Positions 23,701 to 35,600 of a stretch of 64,000 nucleotides of DNA are shown in pieces. Both the position numbers and the translations under genes were made by a program. This DNA comes from Liolophura sinensis. Its lineage: Eukaryota; Mollusca; Polyplacophora; Chitonida; Chitonidae. The notes beneath the pieces were generated by a model. It was not told the origin of the DNA. It did not search any database and was given only the letters and a program-made list of their open reading frames with translations. Numbering within the stretch: the stretch's first letter is position 1; each line of letters opens with the position of its first letter. The DNA lies in assembly GCF_032854445.1 (NCBI RefSeq), contig NC_088301.1:48913116-48977115 (forward strand). Direction: 5' to 3'.

Positions 23701-26700
23701 TTATTGTTACTGTAATGTTGACTGAGGAAAGACAATCTTCATCAAGTCACTGAAGATACTACATATATCAAGATGCTTTTATATGATTTCTTTTTCTGCT
23801 TTGATCTGAGCGATGTGCAAGTGTCTGGCTACTAGAACTAGGTAAACTGACAGTGTTTTCCATTCAGATACTTACCTTTTCAAATTCGCAAATTCACTGT
23901 AATGCACTGCACACCAATGCACTGTAAGATGAAAGTATTCATTTGCATGATGGACCAACTTAGAATGCTTCAGTTATGTTGATATCTCTTCTGTGGAAGC
24001 ATACCAGCAACTACTGCTTTTTCTGCCATTTAAGACATAGAAAGACATTTTTGTCTCTACTGGTACAAAATGTGCCAGGACTTGTGTATCAGATTTTCCA
24101 TCTTATAGCCCTTAAACGAGCAAGAAAGACAGTAACTATTTACATATGAGGTTCTTGACTTCATAAAATGTAGACGAGAAAGCCGGGGAACATATAGCAC
24201 TGGTCTGTTGTAGATGATGTATCTGATGTATAGATGTATCTGAACAATAAAGTTTCTTGTCTCGGTTTCCAGTAAAGCTATGGCGTGTGGGTGACAAAGA
24301 CTTTCCTCTCCAAGTGTGCCTCAACTGGGGATCAGAGGACCTTAAGAAACATCGCCTGGTTCTGCAGGAGAATGAGACAGGTGAAATAGAGGTAAGTAAC
24401 AGGGATGACAGTCCGTAAAAAGTTGGCGTCATCATAGCCCCTCTTTAGTTGAATGACCCATGTTATAGGATAGGATAGGATATCAAAAATGTGCAAATCA
24501 ACTGTTTATCTCATTCATGGAGATGCTTGTCTGTGCCAGTAATATCAAATTTATTTTACATCAATACACATGCAGCCAGCTGTCTTTTGGGGTTGTTGTT
24601 TATCATTTAATTGTTTATTGATATATAGTAAAAGCTTTGAAGCCAGCATGAAATAAAAGTGTATAAGTTAAATATGCAAATACAGTACAGCCGGATCCTA
24701 ACCATCAGTCCTACACCCATTGTGGTTGGATGGTCTGTGTACCCACAATACGCCCACTGTGGCCAGACCCTGATCAGACAAGCCGTCATTCTCTGCTTAC
24801 AATCTGTGTATGGTCAGCGTATCATTTTACGACATTAATGCGCTTGCGACTTTGATGTAACGACATCCGATAGCCTGTTCACACAGGCAGAGTCAAGCTG
24901 GTTTAAAGTGGCTTTGAGCCAGTTTGACGTCGCCCGTGTGAATGCAAAGTAGGGGCACTTAATCCGGGTTGTTTGTCCCATCTAGCAATGTGGCTTTAAG
25001 CCGGTTTCAGAGCTTGAGCTGGTTTATCTGTGCTGTGTGAACGGTAACTGGATTAAATGGCCCGGGTATGTGGAAGTGGGGATCACTCCATAATTACTAA
25101 ATTGGCTGAAGTGTGACTAGGCAAATTTCTGAACTGGCTTAAAACTGGCCTGGCCATATGGTCGTGTGAATGCAAGCATTTTTACAACTGGCTTCGATTT
25201 AAGCCAGCTCTGATTTGATGAGGTTTAAATTTTGGCTGTGTGAAAGGGGTGAGACACACACTGTAGACATTGTATTATTCGCGCAATCAAGTTTCGTACC
25301 AGTACTATTTAAATTGTTAAAATGATTCTTAAGTTAATTGATCAGCTGTATAAATTTTGTGACTTTATTGCTGAATTTACACATAACATTGACAAGGATG
25401 ATATTTTGTGAAAGTTAATTATTTGGGCTATTCTAATGTAACGGCAAAAACTGGATTGAAATTGTGCTAATGGATTTTTTTTACCGGTACCAAAAATCTC
25501 AGGTTTTGATTTTTACTTTCTTTGGTGTATTTTTATGATTTATACATTGGTGGGTAGAGAAATATTTTCAAAGTATGTACTACATTTTATAGCCCGGGAG
25601 ATTCAGGATACATATATACATAGGCCTACATCGCATTTGTTCACGCTTAAGTGTATATGAAGGCTACATATGATTGCGCTTGTTGTGTGCAGACTTATAC
25701 TTTTGTGCTTATAAAAATTAATAAACAATAGGATTGACCATTGTGAAATTGGGTGTACAATTAAGGGACATGAGATTAATGGGAAAACCATTAACCTGCA
25801 TACCTTTATACGTGTCCGTGGTTTGAATTTTATAAATTGTAGCCCTTGTGTGATTTACTGATATACGACTCATCATGTATACATTTTCAATATAGGTTTA
25901 TGAAAACACCTTTTGTTGTATATAAGCGTGCGGGCTACTACACATCACACACACCGGTGTCGCATATTCCTGCGTAATTTTGTATCCAAAGTGAAACTGT
26001 GGTAAATTTACTAACTGATAAGCTGGAGTCCGTTTCCAAGTTCTGAAACATCATCATGTACAGCACAGATTTCAAAGAAAGCCATGTGTTGCATATACGT
26101 ATATTTGTCAGTAAAGAAATGCCTTTAAGTAGGTTTGTTTTTTAATAATTAATGAACTAATGTTATATACAAAATATCGTATACTTGAGAAGCCGGGTAC
26201 AAACTTGAATCCTCTGTTTTCAAGAGGACAGTTTCCTAAACAGTAAGCTATTAAAATTCAAATTTATGTGCAAGTAAATATGCTGTGAGACATCACAGTG
26301 TTCATGAGAGGCATGACGGTTTAAAGGAAATCGGTTTGTATTTAGTTTTAAAACATTTGATGATCATGGGCTCAGTGTTTGCGGATGGTCTGACGTGGGT
26401 CCGCGTATGATGTCAGGAGGATGCCGTCACAGGACGTGTATGAAGGTGCATGGTCAGCATGTTGTATGCTGACCATGAGCCGACCGTCTTCATATCCTCC
26501 GGCCAGAACGGGCTTAGGCTTGATGGTTGGGACCCGGCTGTATTTTACTTGTATTGTGAATATTATGGACTATGTGCATCGATATGAACATTTGATTAGG
26601 TGACCTTATAGGTTTGTTTTCTGTTTCAGTGGAATGCATTCAGCCAGCCAGAGTTGCAGAACTTCATGCGTATTTTGGACAAGGAAGAAGGCGAGTGTGT

Positions 26701-26800
26701 TGCCCAGTTACAGTATAAGTACAAGGTTATGAAGAGAATTATTCAGCAAAGGATGAAAGAAATTCGAAAAGAGCGCAAGGAGCAAAGTCAGCGTTCTTAG
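12127..26800 (+). CDS. RASSF: RASSF1/RASSF5-type Ras-association domain protein, spliced gene (8 coding exons)
   Basis: Exons seen: 12127-14716, 20626-20819, 21352-21512, 21816-22008, 23448-23557, 24273-24391 and 26630-26800; a further N-terminal C1 exon could exist unseen. All junctions are GT-AG and phases match. Domain order: long low-complexity N-terminus (863 residues), end of a C1 zinc finger (CHHRCRPLVTLDC), linker, Ras-association domain (SFYMPRDTIKQIHV through LVLQENETGEIE), then a C-terminal SARAH helix ending QSQRS. This order is that of the RASSF1/3/5 group. In that family the RA domain binds Ras-like GTPases and SARAH pairs with MST/Hippo kinases. If two single missing bases (exons at 21352 and 21816) are read through, the protein is about 1,179 residues, against roughly 340-420 for human RASSF1A/RASSF5. 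The excess is nearly all the first exon. Linking that exon to the rest is inference from the strong donor, matching phase and lack of any other partner. RASSF1 versus RASSF5 orthology cannot be settled here. Confidence 0.88.
16320..16445 (-). mobile_element. SINE family A fragment, old and reverse-oriented
   Basis: TTATTTGATTGGTGTTTTAC followed by CAGCATTATGGTCACAGG and AAACCCACAACCAT shows the same order as the 31325 copy, with more substitutions. Confidence 0.65.
17780..18022 (+). mobile_element. tRNA-headed SINE (family A), full-length with target-site duplication
   Basis: The 5' head contains a box-A-like GTGGCTCAGTTGG and a box-B-like GAGTTCAAGTCC. The tail reads GTCGTATAAGTGAAATATTC and ends in an A-rich AATCAAATAAA. 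It is flanked by a perfect 11-bp direct repeat AAAAAATCAAT at 17764-17774 and 18023-18033, the expected LINE-mediated target-site duplication. Confidence 0.85.
20626..20819 (+). CDS. RASSF: RASSF exon: C-terminal half of C1 zinc finger
   Basis: The acceptor is TTGCAG at 20620-20625 and the donor is AAT|GTGAGT (GT at 20820). It enters in phase 1, so G from exon 1 plus AT gives Asp, and leaves in phase 0. It reads DCQYTCHHRCRPLVTLDC, matching the last C-x4-H-x2-C-x7-C ligands of RASSF1/RASSF5 C1 domains. An acidic Ser/Thr/Gln-rich linker follows, ending SPESSQN. The first half of the C1 finger is not on this exon; see the separate finding about the Cys cluster at the end of exon 1. Confidence 0.85.
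21352..21512 (+). CDS. RASSF: RASSF exon: linker with DSGYRS motif, one-base frame disruption
   Basis: The acceptor is GGCTGTAG (AG at 21350-21351) and the donor is TTT|GTAAGT (GT at 21513). Both flanking phases are 0, but the length is 161, one short of a multiple of three. Entering in phase 0 gives EDTDSGYRSGG and an acidic Ser/Thr stretch, then hits TGA at 21457-21459. The conserved downstream part (DSIKREELRKLIDAYC) is in another frame and corresponds to the segment before the RA domain in RASSF5. One extra base near the C-run at 21431-21434 would join the two parts. Either the assembly dropped a homopolymer base or this allele is broken. Confidence 0.75.
21816..22008 (+). CDS. RASSF: RASSF exon: start of Ras-association domain, one-base frame disruption
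   Basis: The acceptor is ACTTCCAG (ends 21815) and the donor is ACCAG|GTAACC (GT at 22009), leaving in phase 2. The first part reads GDSLHSQGFIRVTLNL, matching the GFIKV segment of RASSF1/5. It then runs into TAA at 21876-21878. Shifting by one base restores RPITMSLGARPPSIYE and SFYMPRDTIKQIHVT, the expected RA-domain sequence. The exon is 193 bases where 194 would preserve phase. The missing base lies between about 21857 and 21870. Confidence 0.82.
23448..23557 (+). CDS. RASSF: RASSF exon: RA domain core
   Basis: The acceptor is GTTTTCAG (ends 23447) and the donor is GATAG|GTGAGA (GT at 23558). It enters in phase 2 and leaves in phase 1. It encodes SENTTKEVVTALLKKY followed by NPRKFAMYAQELENGKI. 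This aligns with the RASSF5 segment containing VIQGLLKKF and NPQKFALF, the ubiquitin-fold centre of the RA domain. Confidence 0.92.
24273..24391 (+). CDS. RASSF: RASSF exon: RA domain end
   Basis: The acceptor is CGGTTTCCAG (ends 24272) and the donor is GAG|GTAAGT (GT at 24392). It enters in phase 1 and leaves in phase 0. It reads KLWRVGDKDFPLQVCLNWG and LVLQENETGEIE. The latter is nearly identical to the FVLKENETGEVE hallmark of RASSF1/5 proteins. Confidence 0.93.
24679..26550. mobile_element. Non-autonomous DNA transposon with inverted termini in RASSF last intron
   Basis: The left end (24679-24725) reads AAATACAGTACAGCCGGATC then CTAACCATCAG. The reverse complement of the right end (26504-26550) reads AAATACAGCCGGGTCCCAAC then CATCAAGCC. 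A perfect 12-bp hairpin (CATGGTCAGCAT, arms 26449-26460 and 26466-26477) sits just inside the right end. No transposase frame is seen. Length is about 1.9 kb, including a nested element. Confidence 0.7.
24872..25252. mobile_element. Nested MITE with TTCACAC termini
   Basis: The left end is CCTGTTCACACAGGC. The right end, reversed, is CCCCTTTCACACAGCC, followed by AAAATTTAAACC. The interior repeats GTGTGAATGC and CTGGCTTAAA/AAGCCAG words in both orientations. It has no coding capacity. Confidence 0.6.
26630..26800 (+). CDS. RASSF: RASSF last coding exon: SARAH domain and stop
   Basis: The acceptor is TCTGTTTCAG (ends 26629). The exon has 57 codons ending in TAG at 26798-26800. It begins WNAFSQPELQNFMRILDKEE, the conserved start of the SARAH region in RASSF1/5. 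A long charged helix follows (YKVMKRIIQQRMKEIRKERK). In this family the helix dimerises with the SARAH helices of MST1/2-type Hippo kinases. Confidence 0.93.
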   Translation, partial: WNAFSQPELQNFMRILDKEEGECVAQLQYKYKVMKRIIQQRMKEIRKERKEQSQRS

Positions 26801-29800
26801 TGAGTGAACTTGCTGGAGAATAGAGGTCATGAGACTAACTTACTGCCTACGATATGGATTTCATGTTTTGTGGATAGTCTTGTCCTCGGATAAGATGTTA
26901 TATCAATTACATATAGATGATCCCTGTCACAGATTCTACAGATTGTGCTGTACATCCTCTTTTTCTGATGTACTGCTGAGGATAGATGACCTTGAAAGCA
27001 CAGCACTTGTACACCCCATCACCATGGATTATGCAATGACGTAATCAGTTAATACTTGAAAAAAAAAGGGAAGATGTTTGTATAATGTACCTATTTCTTG
27101 TATAATACACTACTTGTCTACCAAAGTTGTTTAAACGTTCTATATATTTTAGATCTGTGTGTGTGTGCATGTGTGAAATGAAGGTTTCTTTGAAACTTAT
27201 TCTTTTCGCCCCCAACTACCAGATTCTCCAAGGACACATTCTATGGGTTATGGAAGACGTACTGAGTGACATGGAGTTGCCTTTCAAAGAAGTCTTGGAG
27301 GGAGATTTCACTTTAATCAGATACAGATGTATCATGTTTTTTTTTTCCTTTTGATTCAATGCCAGGTGTGATGATTACAGCAGAGGCATACATATACTTT
27401 GTTCTTCTGGTAATTTAAATTACCAATCAAGGCTAATATCGTGATTACTAAATGATTTTAGTTTGTGTGAGAGTAACACACAAACTCCTATACAATGTAC
27501 TTAATGTTAATATCAGAAGGAATTTGTTTTTAGACATAATGGGCCTAGTGTATCCTTTACATTTACTCTGTTCAATTGCCATATAAAGTAACTCTCACTC
27601 CATTTTGATCAATACTTTGTTTGCATTTGAGTTTTGCAACTCATAGATTTCAGTTTGTGCTTCAAATGGAACCGTCTTGCAATGGGTTACAGTGCTAACC
27701 TATATATCGGAATACCGGTCGTTCATGTTTTATAAAAGTGCATGTGATGAGAATGAATCCATCTGTTTTGTTGAAAAAAAAAGGTAAATGAGCCTTTTTT
27801 AAAATTTTCGTATTTCGGACTGTTATTGAAATATTACATTTAATAACACTCATCAATGCAAATGAAGAATCAGTGTTTTTCGAGACACATCTTGGCTATG
27901 AGGCTGTTATGGCTGAAACAAGTAAACGTGTATAAATGGGAGGAGTTGCAAGAGGCAATGTAGTTATTCAGCACTTAACACGGGAAGCAATCATGCTTTA
28001 CTTACTTAAAAAATGAAAGAGCCATAGTGTGAAATCTCACTTCATAACACTTCGACAGTATTCAGATATGATGACCAGTCAGTTTTTTCTCTGGCAGTTT
28101 GTCAATGCTATTTGCTTTAAAGATGATGTACATTTAGCTGTTAATTTGATATTCCCATTAGCAAACCAAACAACTCTGTGTACTTATTTCCTAATGTGCC
28201 TTCAGGTGAAACAAAGACATTCAGCTTATCATAACAAGTACACCATGTGTATTATTTTGACAAGCCTTAACCTTAACTATCAGGCTCTGCATAGCTCTAG
28301 TCAAATATCTCCATTGAATCACGCTTCTGCATTTATTTATTGGTTCATGTAACTTATTTTGAGAGATGCGCAATTCCATTTTTTAACTGCTGCCATAGTC
28401 TGGTCACAGAAAGTCAAGGGGAATAACTCTTCAAATGTTAAAAGTGGAATATACATGTTGTTTCAAGTTCCATTTTGTTTTTTATTTAATTCAGTCCCCC
28501 AAAATTACATAAGGTGTTATTCATGTTTTTATTCAGAAATATTATAAAGCACAAAAAAAAAAATTTGTTTGATGATTGAGGTACATGTGTAGCTAGTGTG
28601 ATACAATCAGTATTGTGTTATTTCTCTGTGTTGCATGACCATTTGAAATGTTACGTTTTTCTCATCTTAAGTGAACATTTTAAATTTGGTTGCAAAATTG
28701 TTCAATGAATTTGGCAGATTTAAGTAAAAGCCTGTTAGGTGGTGAAATGCAAGATATATGTTGGGTGATACATGTACATGTATTGAACATGCATTTCCGA
28801 AAGCCTGGATTTATTATAGGTCACTGTCAGGCCAAATTTAAATATAAGGTTGTCAATTGTTAATCTTGTGGCCAACATAATCATAACATTTCTAGGCTTT
28901 GTTGTGAGTGGTTCATTAAGTAAAGCTCTTATCGTTATGCTATGGTCTTAATTAATTAAGCAGCAACTGATTTGTTGAGTTTTGAGTCTTCTCACTAGAT
29001 TTTAAAACATGGAACTGTTTTATGATTACAGTTGTTTGTATTATTCTCATCATCCAAGGGAAATGTGTACATTAAGTTTTGCTGCTCTGAGTGAAGTTAT
29101 GAGAAAGGTGAGGGAGTTGCACAGTGAAAGGGAGGCACTTGTTAGATATCCATTAGCCTATCAACAGTTACTTGTATAATGCCAGGTATGCGTGTGTTTG
29201 TTTTTGTGGGCTGAGCAGTACAGCCTCAAACAAACTGTAATATTTGTAGCTTCAACTGTTCAGCCTGATGAACTTAACATGTTATTCATTATGATATGAA
29301 AGATAACTTACGGTTCAATAAAGTTGTTGAAAACTCCAGTTCATTGTCCGATGGAACATCTTCATATTTTGGTATATAAATTGGGAAACAGCTGCCTGTA
29401 TAGTGAAATGGGCTGACTTATTACCAAATACAACTGTACATTAAAAATTGATACAGAAGGTTAAAATTTAAACATACATGAAAAGTGAACATGCAGTCTT
29501 TTTGGAAGATACATGTATGGTGATATCCAACTGAAAAGAGTTTCACAACAATGTTTTGAGTTTGAAGTTTCAGAGGAAAGTGAAGCAAAAATTTTTGCGT
29601 CCCCTTCAACTTTCACCTGGTGTGAAATCCCAAGAACAGTGAGCCACAAAATATTGTCCGAGAAAGATTTAATGTGCATGTCTTTTCATTGTGTTGGTCA
29701 GCATCCCAAAGCTGGTGTCATAATCAGGAATGACTAGTTCAGCAATAAGACTATCAACAATTTTAAAATACCAGTGATTGACTGACATTCAAAAGTACAG

Positions 29801-30090
29801 CAGGGGTAAACCACCAGCCTTGGCAAGTAGCTGACAAAATTTCGTACGTGATGTACAGACTGTTGTTCATGCATGAAAGAATGGTTTTCGTGCAGTTATC
29901 CAGAGAAGATAGAGATCACTGTCATTGTTCAACCCTTTTGCATGTTTACTATGTGTTTATTCATTTCAAGCATATTCTGAAGGCATTATTTTGTGCAGAT
30001 TGATAAAATTATTTTTTTGTGAATACCTGAAATTGGTCTATCCAATCAATGTAGTTTTGTTTCCAAAATAAATTTATAAAAGTGCATAAA
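26801..30090 (+). other. Probable RASSF 3' untranslated region and flank
   Basis: No coding exon is seen after the stop codon. Candidate poly(A) signals AATAAA lie at 29317-29322 and 30067-30072. The true end cannot be decided from sequence. Several GTTTTT/ATTTTT-rich stretches are compatible with 3' UTR but not diagnostic. Confidence 0.35.
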
Positions 30091-32617
30091 CTGCACTGAA
30101 AGTTGCTCTCCCATATGCGGAAAGGTTGAGGAATAGGGCATTCATCATAAAGTTGTCTGCATATAAAGCAGTGATTGTTCGGCTATTGAGAAATTTAGCA
30201 CATCAGCACTCTGCCGAGAAATAGCTCCAGCTTTAAGTGGGAATGCTTGCGGTGTCCGACAGAGCAGTGGTTGTCGAAGGGCTATACCAATATCCTTCAG
30301 GTTACACGAGTGCATCGACTTTTCCTGAATATCTATGTAGTAACTTTGTCAACTTCAATCCGAAAAATACAAATCTCCTAACTTTCATGTGGTACCATGC
30401 CACACATTCATGCACGTGCAGCTTGCACTTTTCTCGAACGTATCAAAAAATCAACCTAGCATGACCACCATTTTTTGAGCTTTGGTGGCTGGAAGTGAAT
30501 AGCATTATGTTACCCTGGTAACTTCCAGGGAAGTGGGTAGTAACACTTGGCAAAAAGTTTTTAGTTCTATCCAGATGAGATAACATTCTGATATATTTCA
30601 ACTAGGTGCAAAATAACAGTGCAGAAATTTACAGTGTATCAACAGATTAAAATGTCTCTGTGGCAGTATTATTCAATCAGTGCTCCTTTACACTTCAATA
30701 TGGAGGCATATCTTGGACCTTGTTGCCTGAATTGTGCTTGTGTAACCTTTACCCATAAATATCCATCTTTTCCATGGTCATGATGTGTTGAGTTCAGAGA
30801 CCATTTGACACCTCTAATACTTGGTCAGGTGTAGAAGTGAGAATTCCTTCAATGTCTAGTAAAAGACTCATACTGGAATATGAAATAACCACATGAAACA
30901 TGTCTGTACACTTTATTATATTTCACGTATTTACAACTTCTAGACATACAAATATTTCTTCATCAACAACTTCATATTTTGTTTTAAATTTACTCTGATT
31001 GATGAAAACCTTGTTAACTGTACACACACGTAAAGATAAAAGCTGCTTTTTGTGACGCTTAGGTTTACATTTATACTGATTGATAAGTAACGGGGAATGT
31101 TCACATGTTCAATACATATTCAGGAAATGATGAAACACTATGACATTTTCATGCGAAGGAAAACTAGGAAGAAATTACTGCAATATGAATTTAGGTCAAA
31201 TATGGCAAACACTAAGAACATTAACATTTCATTATGAAACAGTAGAAAAAGTAATGTTTTAAGTCAATTATTCCACACAACAGAAAATATGGTACCAGTA
31301 CTGGTTCTAGTTTGACTTTACCTTTCCAATTTATTTATTTGATTGGTGTTTTACGCCGTACTCAAGAATATTTCACTTATACGACAGCGGCTAGCATTAT
31401 GGTGGGTGGAAACTGGGCAGAGTCCGGAGGGAAACCCACGACCATCCGCAGGCTGCTGGCAGATCACCTCACCAACGATCACCTATATAATCAAATCTAA
31501 TGAATAATATTTTCTTGACTAGAGAGAAAATAAATATAATATCTTTAAAGACTCTTATAGATCCACCCAATGAACATATTTTTTCCACTTTGTTTCTTTT
31601 GTTGCAGAAACACATTTTTGGAGCTGGTAGGTAGGAATTTACATAGGGCATACTGTCCTTTCATACTGATCACAACAGTTACAAAAATCTTAACACACTC
31701 AGAAGTATACACTTCTCTCTGCTAAATTCAACATTATCAGTAGGAAACAAAGAACTTTCAATATATATGTAATTTAATTTAATTTATTTTTAAAACATGA
31801 GAAAAAGGCACAGCCCCCAATAGTAACTTTTTGTCTACCACAGTTTTAAGTCACCTTTTGTACACAATTAAAGTCAATTGAAAAAATCTGTCTATCCTAG
31901 TCCTCAAAATCATGTTTTCATGTTTTGAGCTTCCGTTGAGCACTCTGCTTTTACAATATCTGATAATTTATGTAGCCATGTCTGAAACAGTGTAGACAAA
32001 TTGTCACGAGTTATCTGCCCTTGAATTATGATATACATACTGAGCAGGCTACTGAGTTGTCATTTTTTTTTTTCAATATCCTGTGGACGCAAGTACATTT
32101 TTTTTTGCACTGCATTCTGTTTAAAGCTTTCTGAAATGATGAAATTAGCATTTAGATGTTATGCTAGCAATGATGGTTTGATGCTTTACATTACTTGAAA
32201 CTGTTTCATTGATTTGATTTACTTTGTCCAACCTTCAACTGGTTAGTGGAGATAAACATACAAATCAAGTATTAAAGATATAAAAGCCCCAATCTCGCCA
32301 CAAATTCCACAAAATGAGAATGACTAAAAACATGCCTTATGTCAAAGCTTTCTCAATTTACCACTAAAGGCGGTGAGATTCCCGAACAAGGACTGCTGAG
32401 CACAAATGTCAAATTTTGCCAGGTCTACAGAAAACTGCAGGTAAGATACAGATGTGCCTGTGTGACTGCTTTAATCAGCCAAGCCCTGGTTTGGTGCCTG
32501 TGCGGAGACATGGTGTCAGCTTGGAGTGAAAATCTCACTGATCTCTATGTACATGCACAACCGTCAACATCTTTCTACCATCATCACAATCAGTATTATC
32601 CATTGTCTTTGAAGTAA
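30091..32617 (-). other. Convergent RASSF/TUSC2 interval, probable TUSC2 3' UTR
   Basis: No exon is seen. On the minus strand an AATAAA candidate lies at 30917-30912, which would give TUSC2 a 3' UTR of about 1.7 kb containing the reverse-oriented SINE at 31325-31475. The short open frames here have no recognisable homology and sit in AT-rich DNA. Confidence 0.3.
31325..31475 (-). mobile_element. SINE family A, 3' part, reverse orientation
   Basis: It reads TTTATTTGATTGGTGTTTTA then CGCCGTACTCAAGAATATTT and CAGCATTATGGTGG, the reverse complement of the family A tail and body. The tRNA head is missing, which is common 5' truncation. Confidence 0.8.
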
Positions 32618-32695
32618 TCACTTTCCCGTGAAAACTTCACATAACACAGCTGGGAAGTCAACATGGAGTCTTGGATGAGGCAATTCCACATCTCC
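32618..32695 (-). CDS. TUSC2: TUSC2 coding exon 3 and stop
   Basis: The acceptor is GTGTTTACAG (AG at 32697-32696). The exon has 26 codons: GDVELPHPRLHVDFP, then AVLCEVFTGK, then TGA at 32620-32618. Human TUSC2 ends HPRIHVDFPVILYEV, so the homology is clear and the FTGK tail is an extension. Confidence 0.93.
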   Translation of the reverse strand, partial: GDVELPHPRLHVDFPAVLCEVFTGK

Positions 32696-35600
32696 CTGTA
32701 AACACAAATTTAGATAACCAAATATTTCAAGCATAAAATTGGGCATTTTTACAATTTACAATGGTAAACTGGTTTCTTCACTTCAGAACCAAGTTTGTTT
32801 CCAACAATGTTTGGTCATATCACGACAACTATACGTCTTTATAACAGGCCCATATCAGTACAAAGATGTTGAAAATCATGTTCCACTCAGTCAAGGAGTG
32901 CAGACTCTGTGCAGACAAGTTGCTAACCCAATGCCAATATTGTTACCTGAATGCTAACTAACATTTTACAGTCAGACTTGAACTGAGTTGAGACTAAATA
33001 TGGGTCCAAGCTTACAAAACAGACACTACCAGCAATGTTAAGGGCTAATTAAAGTTAAAGACAGCACCTAACTAATGTTTATGTCCACTGAAAGACTACC
33101 TTTCAAAGGATCTCAAACAGGCATTAAATATTTTTTTACATTTTTTTTCAACCCGGTAACAGTTTAGTGAAACTTCATCTTGACACAGCTTCAGCATGTC
33201 ATCAAGAGCAAGGTGGCGTCACATTTACTCTAGCTCTCTAACGTCGAAGGTATTTTCTGCATAATAGTTTAAGCAGTAGCCTATGGCAGACAGAAATTGT
33301 GGACTTCGGCAATGAACGCCCAAGTGTTCAATATAGTTTTCTATTAAACCGGGCACACTGGAAAAATATTTCTTCCACTCCTTGAACTGTTGACACAGTA
33401 ATCCTACTAAATCTTTTTCAGGGAACTCCAGAACTCCCTGTTTAAATAGTCTAGCTGCAAATGAACAACTGGGGGTATTCCTGGTTCAGGTCGTAGCTTC
33501 TGGAGGGGTTGTGCTGGCAATACTCACCCCTACTAAATTTTTACAAAATTACAATAGGATTGTTATACAACTACATTTATGCTCAATTCTGAAACAAATG
33601 GAAATAAATCTAAGCACCACAAAGGCTGATCTAGGCATTCAATTGTTGCTGGATTTTACGTTTCAATTTTGTAGTGGTGGCTTCTAAAATGAAAGCACTG
33701 CTGACCTAGTTATCACTTATGTCAGAGAAAGCACCTTGGCTTGAATACTGCGTTTCAGTAATTTTACTGTATTTCATGAAAGAAAACCGAAAAAAAAAAC
33801 ATCACTTCTATGAGAGAAAGACAAAAGAGCAAATTTAAATTCTTTAGCTCTAGTAAATTCAGAGAAAAAAAAATTAGATCAAAAGATTCAATTAATTTTA
33901 AGAATTGTTCGCTGAGATGCCGTCTTCTCATTCCCATACACTTTCAGCATCCCTATATGAATTTTGCAGTGACCCTGATATTTGTTATTTACAAACTGCA
34001 GACTAAACGCTAAAATGATTGACAAAAAAAATGTATTTATATAATTTGAACTAAGTGGGCCTGTGTCTAAGTGGGCCTATGCTCTGCTGGGGAGATGAAT
34101 GCAGTTTGGGTGGAGACAGCATGCATAATTTGACAAAATTTGTCTGATATAATTTGTAAAACCGTTGTTGAGTATTACACGGTTTGTAAATGAACTGATT
34201 TTCTCAATTCTCAACACGGCTGCCTTGACTCACACCAGCCCTTTGTCAGCAGCAGTATTGTCATTTCGTTGTACATGTTATTCTGTGAAATCTCATTAAA
34301 ATAATAAAGTAGGATACTTTTCAGAAAGCTTCAGCATCCTGCTTTCGACTGAAACATGTTTTAGCCAGGTACTGTCTTGTCCTTTAAATTACCCTCAATG
34401 CCTCAAAAGCAGCGCCCCCCCCCCCCCCCCCCCCAACTAAGGGAGACCACTCTGCTGCAATGCAGTTACTAAACCTGTGAATCATGATTACACACTGTAA
34501 CTGATCGTTACTATTAGTACCGTTGTCATCTATAACCGAAACCATAGTTCATGATATGGAGGAATTCAGGCATACACAAGCTTAGATGCACCAACACGTA
34601 TGTAGCACCTTCACTAGATCTTTGGCATAATCAGATGAGAATATGCTTCATGGGATGGATAAAAACAGAACAAAGTTACATTTATGCACTAATCTCCCCT
34701 GATGAGCACACAGAAAAGCATAATTTTTACAAGGCTCCAAAGTGTAAGCTGACATTTTGTCTGTATTTTGTGCTTGGTTTATCTTGCTCGGTGCAAGGTG
34801 AATTTTGTGCTTGTTTCAAATACAGGTGGCCTGTGGGATCTAGGACCTGACAGTACTTGGGACATGGACACAGATTCAAAACAAAATAAAAATGTTTTAA
34901 AAAATTTGAAATGTCTGTTAAACAACTAAAATGAAAAACATGAAATTTAAAGACTCCTGGTCTGACGAGCTTCAATTCTTTCAAATAAGAACATGGCTAC
35001 AAATTCATGGATTTAAACTGAGGTAATAAAATCATGCAGAATAAGACTATACACAAGCAACTACGTGTATGTTCAGCACCAGGGGTAGACAGTAGATTTT
35101 TTTCTTTTGTGGATGAAAAGGCAACTAGAATCCGGATGTCTGAAATATCCCGCCTTCCACACACCAACATTTACAAAAATTAAGAAAAAATTAATAAGAA
35201 CTAAACCTTAAAATAAAGGACAGAACATCATGTTGCTTAGTTTGACTTCCCTATAGATTGTTTCATGGGCCATTTATAGTGTGCACTTATTGTACTACTT
35301 GTGCATCCAGTTTAAAGAAATGCAGCAATCAGAAGAGAATACATGTACTATCTACACAAAATTCCATTACTGCACTAAGTACCTGAACGGGAGAAATTAT
35401 GAAAATAATTACCCAATTGTAATTTAATTTGAGCATGCACAAGTTCATATTACAGAGAAGATTTGTCTTATGTTTCACGGAAAGGGTTGAATACTTTAGG
35501 AAGAGTTACATGGAAAAAATCTTAATACATGGAAAAGCACTATTACTAAAAGCACCAAGTCATAAATGGGGGTAATTATGAAAATAATTATCTGATTGCC

